This document shows positions 57,201 through 64,000 of a stretch of DNA of 64,000 nucleotides, in pieces. The notes below the pieces were generated by a model. It saw only the letters and a program-made list of their open reading frames with translations, did no database searches and had not been told where the DNA came from. The stretch covers positions 1 to 64,000 of the forward strand of contig JAMKCH010012471.1 in the NCBI GenBank assembly GCA_023653785.1. Reading direction: 5' to 3'. The position numbers and the translations under genes were made by a program. How positions within the stretch are numbered: the first letter of the stretch is position 1; every line of letters begins with the position of its first letter. The DNA is from Ophioderma brevispina (lineage: Eukaryota; Echinodermata; Ophiuroidea; Amphilepidida; Ophiodermatidae).

Positions 57201-58635
57201 AACAAACTGCCCATTGCCGCGCTTGAAGTGCGATGAGTGATACGCCCTCCCCTTAATTCACATTTTGTCCCTTATCTTCTGCTAATGAGTGTCAGTCACA
57301 TCCGCCTAGCACTATGCACGCACCAATATAGACTTAAATAAAAATCTTTGATATGGCCCGTTGATGTATTCCCGTTGTTTTTCAAAACAATTTATGAGCT
57401 CATTTCCAAATTTCTTTGTACTATAAAACATCCACAACGATTGTTTTGTTGGTTGTCTTTATAAAAACAGATAATACATTCGTCAACACACAATACGTAA
57501 GCTTTTCCGTACATAAACGCTACAATTTAAGTGTGCTTTTTTGAAAAAGTCTATTTCTACGGTACTTTGGCAGCAGACGACGGCAAACTTCTGTTTACAA
57601 GTAAACAATGCCGAAAAACATGATTCAATGGCTGTTTTTGAGTGATTTTGGGAAAGAAAAGTCAAGTGGGGGAACAATTAGACTATCATGATTAGTGAGC
57701 TGTACATTTAGACTATTTCGCTGTAACATTACAGCCGTAATACCTATGTCCAATGCCCCGGGTCATGCCATGACTTGGGTTGTAGGTTAATTTCGTTCCA
57801 TTTCCATGACTGACCTGATTTTTTTACATGGATCACCAGGCATGGCCCATGCAAGTCATGGCCATGGAACTACAAAACCAGAACTTTCCAAACTCTTTAT
57901 ATTTCTATACATATGGCCTTCACGTGGAACCTGAAGTCATGCTTAGTCTTGACCTCACTTCAGTGGTACCCAGCTGGCTAGGGCTCTCCGAGCCTAGATA
58001 AACTCAGTGAACTGAGGTTTGGACATTAGGGATCATTCATTTACGGGCGGGAAAATAATAGGAGTTGTTAAATTGTAATTTTTGAATCTTATCTCAGAGG
58101 TTTAATGCCATTTTTGTTTAGAAGAGCAGGAGTTAATGAAAAAAAATTAATTCCAATAATGACGACTGTCTCGGCATATATACAAAAATGGAATCTTAAT
58201 TAAAGGCGTATGGGGCCCATGGGGGAGATTTTTGAAGATAACACAATTTCTCTAAATTGTCACTTTAATTGGTTTTAGAACATTTACCACGAGACATTTC
58301 AAAGGGTTTGTAAAAATTGTTATTATGTTTTAGTAATGAAGACAATGTTTTTTGTCTTAGTCCACCAGTCCTGCGGGTCTGATATACGACAGAGACAAAA
58401 ACCAAAAAAACACCAGAACCTTGGTTTTTAAAAACATAGAGGGGTGCACATTTCTTTTGAAACGTCCCTCGTCTCTTGTAAAATACTAAAATACTAATAA
58501 ATACTAATAGTCCTAAGTCCATCCAAGAAATTTTCGCCACATTGGTATCCTGAAGGGGACAAAACGATACTTATTATTAGCCTCAGTACACTATCCTCTA
58601 CACACAATCAAACACAATGCATGAAGCAATTTCTG
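57201..58635. other. Unassigned sequence
   Basis: No gene recognised. Confidence 0.4.
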
Positions 58636-59350
58636 GAATGGTAGCTATCACCAGGTTTTAAGGGGACAAATAAGGATTACACGGGGTTCAAATTTTAAAA
58701 TATCCGTCATGTTGAAAAGTATGCCACATCATTTTGTCCAACCATAGGATTCCACAATGGTATAGTTTTGTACTATCTACACTACAACCCAAATTTTTTG
58801 GAGTTAAGGTTAAAAACAGTCAAAAGGTTTTAAATTTCAGTTTTGTACAGGGGGTCACATTTTAAAGTTGCACCATTCGAATGCAAAATGGTGCAAAATT
58901 GTTTGGTGGGAGGTCATTAGGATCCAATAAGGAAATAGTTTTGAGCATCGCAAATGCCTTAGTTACCAAAGTAGGGGGGAATCAAGGTCAAGGCCCCATT
59001 GAATACAATGACTAGACTTTTTCTTGCACTTACATTGATAACTACGCATTTAGACAGCCCAACTATTCTAATTTTAATCATATGAGCTCAACCCACTAAT
59101 ATGCACCATATTTTAATCCAATCAAGATGCACGTTTTGAAACTTGCCCTTTACAACTGTAAATGACCCTTTTTAATCTGACTTTTGCTGTTTTTAGCCTA
59201 TAACTCTTAAACTTTATGTTGTAGCTAAGTTACAAACTATACCTTTCCTTATTCCTTGTGGTGAAACAAATACATGGTATACTTTTCACATGGTTGGAAT
59301 CAATTTAAAAGTTTGATTAGTGAGATTAAAGTGTTGCAAATTAAAATAAG
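58636..59350. mobile_element. Foldback element L
   Basis: The left arm contains GAAAAGTATGCC, GGTATAGTTTTGTAC, GAGTTAAGGTTAAAAACAGT and GGGGGTCACATTTTAAAGTT. The right arm, reversed, contains GAAAAGTATACC, AGGAAAGGTATAGTTTGTAA, GAGTTATAGGCTAAAAACAG and GGGTCATTTACAGTTGTAAA. Same arm layout and GGTATAGTTTGTA motif as foldbacks A and K. Exact ends not resolved. Confidence 0.65.
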
Positions 59351-59436
59351 GTTCTGCTACTTTACCCTACCACATATACTACCAATCCTTGGACTCTCAA
59401 ATGCCCAGCAAGCAATAATCCGCATTCGCCCGAATG

Positions 59437-59771
59437 CAGTGGCAGTTACCGAGGCCAGTCAAGGCAACCAACTGAGGGGGGGGGGGGGGGCATGGGTCGG
59501 TGGGCCCAAATTTCCAAGTAGTCCTGCCAGAGGGGGCAAAATCGTAAATCGTCCCGGCGGAGTTGCTCCAAATTAAGTCTAAAATTTGACAAAATGCGTG
59601 TGTAGCGCGCAAAAATTGACAAATTTACTTTAATTTGCCCAAATTTAGCTGAACTTGGTTGAAATTCCAAGGAAAAAGGGGGATGAAAATGCATATTTGT
59701 CCAATATCGTTCCCGCTTTTCGAGCTTCAAGGGGGCAATTTTGCCCCGCCCCCTGGTTGGTACGCCATCTG
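59437..59771. mobile_element. hAT-like MITE (CAGTGGCAGTTACC)
   Basis: Starts CAGTGGCAGTTACCGAGG; the right end reversed reads CAGATGGCGTACCAACC. Flanks CCCGAATG (59429-59436) and GCCGAATG (59772-59779) are an 8-bp duplication with one mismatch. G run at about 59475-59490. 335 bp, non-coding. Confidence 0.82.
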
Positions 59772-59779
59772 GCCGAATG

Positions 59780-61150
59780 CCAAACCCGGCACTAATCCAT
59801 ACTCTGGCAACTAATGCTGCCTGGGCACTTTAACCCTCTGTAGCTGTGACAGAGAACTATTAGTACTATTTCCAACCAGCACACATCGGCAGTTGAGTTC
59901 CCAAGGTATAAAATGCCCAGCCAGCACTTATTGGCAGTCAAAGATATATGGCGCCGACTCCTGCTGGAGGGTAAAATACCCAGCCGGGTAGTCGGCACCA
60001 ATCGGCTACAGGCCTTTTTTAAAGGAGGGATTTTCATCCAAAATTCGCCCCAGGCCATGCACGGCAATCATGGTTGTTGTATTTATCAGGCCTGGAAAAA
60101 TATGGGGCACTTCAATCATGAAGCTCCATGCATGGAATTTTGTGTTAAACAATAAAGAAATTTACATAAGAGGGGTTTGTGAAGGAGTATTTCTTTTTCG
60201 GAGGAAAATTGTTGCCATTTTGCGTGAATGGGAATTGATATTTTTACAGCCCATAGTTAGTATTGATGGCTGATTAAATTGCCTCCTGGGCATTTAGTGA
60301 AAAAAGGACCAGTAGGATGTGCACCTTGTAGTCCCAATTATTGAACTTCACATGACGTTTACATAATAGTCAGTTGAAAAAGTAGGTGACATTATTAATT
60401 GTACATATGAAGGAGTCATGCTCAGGACTCAGGAGGACTAATGGCTCTTGGGTATTTACCCCTAACATGCACGAGGGAACCTGAAAGGTCCCGAACGCTG
60501 ATATAAGAGGTGCGGGGTGTTTTCCCCCATTAGGACGTACTTAACTTTACTGACTGACCTCCAAAGACAACTTAATTAACTAAAATAACAAATAATTAAA
60601 GGGATTAGCGGCGATAATGCGGAGAATAAAAAAATTGTGGAAACAGCATTTTAACTTGTAAATCATGGATAAGTGTGCACAATTCCAGATAACATGCTTT
60701 TGTAGGAAATATAACCACAATAGTGCAAAAAAATGAGTTATTGAGGAAAATTTGTCTCCCACAAATGACATTGTTTACACCCGCGACTGCATTCAAAATC
60801 GGCACTAATGTGGTACACCAGTAAAGAATAACCAAAGATCAATAATGTTTGTGTTTGATGTAAACGGTTATTGATCTGGTGCACAATATCACAGAAAATC
60901 TGTGATAATTCACATAAAACGCGTATTTTGATTTTTTTTGCCAGTTCAGAATTTTGATACACCCGTATAAAAATTAAAGAATCAGATAAAAAGTACTGCC
61001 TCGTCTGTAAACGGATTTAAAGCCAACAATTGGCAGATTATGGTCGAATATCCATGCCGAGTAACAAATTAGACTTTTAATGATTTTTGAGATGTTTCAG
61101 ATTAGTAAATCCTGCTATTGCTGCTAATCCCTTAAACTAACTAACTACTG
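59780..61150. other. Unassigned sequence
   Basis: AAAATGCCCAGCCAGCAC (59910) and AAAATACCCAGCCGGGTAG (59974) hint at a degenerate ~65-bp repeat. No gene recognised. Confidence 0.4.
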
Positions 61151-63127
61151 CATTCACAACTCAAAAGAATAATAAAACGAGGAGGAAGGAGAAGAAAAAG
61201 GAAGAAGGAAAACAGATTTTTGAGTGCCTGCTGGGTGTTTTCTTGGACCATAGGGTGGGGCATAGGCCCTAAACACTAACGGGTTTTTAGGCAGTGGAGT
61301 GGAATTAGGGGCAAGTTGACCTTTTGTCCAAATATGAGGCACTGTTTGCCCATAACATTAAAATCAAAACACCTTTCTAAGCCTGACAAGGCAACGGAGT
61401 GTTCCTAAATACTCTGGTGGGGGGGGGGGATATATGGGGATCAACAAAAATAAATAAAGTAAATAGGTCCCAAAAAGGTCGGATCAAAAAATTTCAGACG
61501 GTATGGGGTATGGTTGGGGTGGGGGGGATTAATGGGATCAAAATTTTAAGGATAATTCTGGCAATTTCAAAACATACTTTACCAAACGGGTCATTTTCCA
61601 ATTTGTAATTTTTGGAAACATCAACTTTTCCATTAGAAAATTGTGTTGTTGAAAACCAATTGGGGCCAGCCCTTACTATTTTACCTAGTTTACCTTTGAG
61701 AATGCAGCTAGGTATGTTAGCTTTGTCTGTACAAATTGTTTTTCATCTTTGACTAGGGAACACACTTGTTTGCAGGCTTCGCACGAGGGGGACACCCCCA
61801 AGCCGCACCCACCCCCAGGGCCATCCACCAACTTTCCTCAGATTTCCCAATTTCAACATTTGCTTGCAGGAGGTATTTTTTGGTAATAGTTCCCCTACAA
61901 CAAGTTGTTTTTAACAAAAATTGCAAGAGGTTTACAGAAATTGAAATATCAATGCACATCTATGCTACAAATGATTAATTTAACAAAGAACCTTAACGTC
62001 CAAGTAAACATGACCTAACATTTTGTTTTTTTAAGGACATTACCCAAACTTGATATTTGTTTGCGAAATACGTACAATTTTTAAAAGGTTCTATCAATTC
62101 TGCATAAGAAAATATTTACAAACGAATAACTTGCAAGGGTTCTGCCGCTTGTGTGAGCAGAAGACCACACCCACACACCAAGCCCTGGGGCCATGACTTG
62201 TCGCCATGACTGCTTATGTCACTTTTTACCTGGTCAGGGCACATCCCTATAAATAGGGCTGGACCACACCGGCCCTGGCAGCCCCCTATAAGGGATTCGT
62301 ACATGCCTCTGAAATTTGCTGCTTTTGGGGGACAAAACTTTTAAAAATAAAAAAAAAGGGGCTCATAAATTTTTAAACCTCAAATGGGGCATCAAATAAT
62401 GTTGATGTCTGAAGCTCCATCTTTTCCAATTCCCCCACAAAGTATTTTATGAACACTCCGTAGGACTTAAATGAGAAAAATATGTTTCTTCTTGACAGTT
62501 GAGTTTTTGACCAATGGCATGATGATACATGGTACACCTCACCCGTCATGTCAGTACATCGAAAAGTTATGGCTTCCAATAGTTATCTTACTTGACATCA
62601 ACCGGAGTTTCCGTTTGTCCGACCAGACCAAGGACATTCAAAGCAGAAAATACAAAAAAGTCACGTTTTTCGCCTCGGCTCTAGCTCGCTCGACATGCAA
62701 GTTCATGTGAGGCTAGCCTAGCTAGCGATTAGCCGGGCGCTTTAGCCAGCCCGCTTCATGAAGGCCAACTCACAGTCATTGTTCAAGGCCAAGTCGATTG
62801 CTAATTCAGTTTGCAGGAGTTTTCTTGTGAGGAAAAAATCGGCACTGCATGTCCGATTTGTGTTACGTCATCAAAATAAAGTTTATCAGTGCAATGCATG
62901 TTGTTTAGGCGAAACGGCTGACTCGGCCAGGTCAGTGATTCACACATACCGCGCTAAAATCTGGTCTCCATAAGCCCCGCCCGAAGTACCTAAAGGGCCT
63001 CTCTGAACAGCGCCCTCCCCTAGGATGATCACATACGCATAAGGGACGCGCAAAGCAGTTTACGCGCAAAAAAGGTGGCGTCAATTGGACTGTCCCGAGT
63101 TTCCCTCCCCTAAATTTATAGGACTCC
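61151..63127. other. Unassigned sequence
   Basis: About 2 kb without a recognised gene. A TATA-like CTATAAATAGG at about 62249-62260 is noted but not called. Confidence 0.4.
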
Positions 63128-63450
63128 CTGAGCTTATTTGCATTATCGTAATGCGATTAGTGTGGGTTGCCAAGTAATTCGCCATTATCGTAATGTGAAT
63201 TAGAACGGGTGCCAGCTGATTCGCATTAGCGTAATGTGAATTGGAACGGGGTGCCAGCTTATTCGTAATCCGATAATGCGAATAATAGGGTTTCCAGCTA
63301 ATTCGCGTTACAATCATGCGATTTAGATCTAGTTGCTGGCTTATTCGCATTATTCGTAATGCTAAAATTAGCAGCTATTAGTATTATCGTAATGCGATTA
63401 GAAGGATTGCGGGTGTAATTCCCCTTATGGTAATGCGACTTGGACCGGGT
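63128..63450 (+). repeat. ~42-bp minisatellite of palindromes
   Basis: Seven to eight units, each centred on ATTCGCATTATCGTAATG followed by CGAATTAG, then a GAACGGG-TGCCAGCT spacer. The core TTCGCATTA-TCG-TAATGCGAA is a dyad with a 3-base centre. Starts of ATTCG-like cores lie at about 63138, 63177, 63219, 63261, 63301, 63343, 63380, 63417: spacings 37-42 bp. Confidence 0.85.
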
Positions 63451-63868
63451 CACGTACAAATCCATGTGAATCTATTGCAGCTATCGGAGTGTAATGCGGA
63501 CGAATGGCGGGGTGATCTGCACGTGACAGGCGCCGCGAGGTTTTTGGTGTGCTGTGCTTGGCGCGGAGGGAATTTGTGTTTGTGTCACCGAGCTTATTTA
63601 CTAACTAGAGTGGCGACTAGCCCGGTTCGAATGAAGCCGTGCGTAATTGTGTACGCAGCTACGCAGAGGAGGATATTTCCCGGCATTCCCGAGCGATTTG
63701 GGGTCAATTGGGGGTATGCGTGACAGCAGGGCGATTTGGACGAGCAAATGGCAGCATAAATAGTAAGCAGACAGTTTATGCTGCGTGGATTTCGATGTTT
63801 GCACATTGTTGTTCTTATTTTCAGGCGGACAGATTGCTTTTATGTTTCACTTGAACATGACATAATTC
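63451..63868. other. Unassigned, relatively GC-rich sequence
   Basis: More GC-rich than most of the window, with a 98-codon open frame (63427-63723, plus) that lacks recognisable motifs and starts inside the minisatellite. I cannot support a gene. Confidence 0.35.
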
Positions 63869-64000
63869 CTTTCTTTCATCTTTCTCTCATGCATTCGCTT
63901 TCTTTCTTTCATCTTTCTCTCATGCATTCGCTTTCTTTCTTTCAAGTTTTCTTTCTTTGTTTTTAGTTCTTTCTTTCAAGTTTTCTTTCTTTGTTTTTAG
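63869..64000 (+). repeat. CTTT-rich tandem repeats at the window end
   Basis: TTCTTTCATCTTTCTCTCAT then GCATTCGCTTTC is repeated twice at a period of 33 bp (63871, 63904). TTCTTTCAAGTTTTCTTTCT then TTGTTTTTAG is repeated twice at a period of 34 bp (63937, 63971). The array runs off the window. Confidence 0.85.

Noticed and set aside
62249..62260. TATA-box-like CTATAAATAGG as a core promoter
   Set aside because: No downstream gene or initiator evidence; such a motif is expected by chance.
63128..63450. CRISPR or integron-like array of palindromic repeats
   Set aside because: Units are tandem, with repeated rather than unique spacers, in eukaryotic DNA.
63427..63723. 98-codon frame in the GC-richer end as a host exon
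   Set aside because: Starts inside the minisatellite and has no recognisable motif or splice support.

Overview
The window looks like a non-coding, repeat-saturated stretch of a metazoan nuclear genome. It is AT-rich, has no long host reading frame, and carries a CR1/L2-type LINE, a decayed Ty3/Gypsy LTR retrotransposon, many short inverted-repeat DNA elements (MITEs), foldback elements and minisatellites. The mix resembles marine invertebrates (echinoderm, hemichordate or similar), but the species cannot be fixed from the sequence. I found no host protein gene, rRNA, CRISPR array or bacterial operon. Most listed open frames are chance frames inside repeats.

Layout. 1-10.5 kb: a foldback element with a MITE nested in it, small hairpin elements, a MITE split by a hAT-like insertion, and an ~85-bp minisatellite interrupted by two MITEs. 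10.6-15 kb: hAT-like elements, one nested in another, and polypyrimidine tracts. 15.13-20.60 kb: a minus-strand Ty3/Gypsy element with ~0.9-1.1 kb LTRs, a tRNA-Pro-like primer site, and gag/protease/integrase/RNase H remnants in an unusual order. 21-24 kb: more MITEs and a 35-bp satellite split by a foldback element. 25.2-29.3 kb: a minus-strand LINE reverse transcriptase with its 3' end, next to an oppositely oriented LINE endonuclease segment. 29.7-38.5 kb: MITEs with TTAA target duplications, two of them sharing one TTAA. 39.4-42.5 kb: a ~190-bp satellite. 43-49 kb: nested MITEs. 49.56-57.2 kb: a large inverted repeat (arms about 1.8-2 kb, about 3.8 kb apart). 58.6-63.1 kb: a foldback element, a hAT-like MITE and unassigned sequence. 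63.13-63.45 kb: a 42-bp minisatellite of palindromes.

The most useful features are internal controls. Several insertions sit inside repeats that have another, uninterrupted copy in the same window, so empty and filled sites can be compared directly. They reveal a TTAA-targeting group of at least seven MITE families whose ends mostly read TTAAAG, a TA-targeting family ending CACTGTTAAAA, and an 8-bp-duplicating group starting CAG. Coordinates of degenerate elements are read by eye and may be off by several bases.
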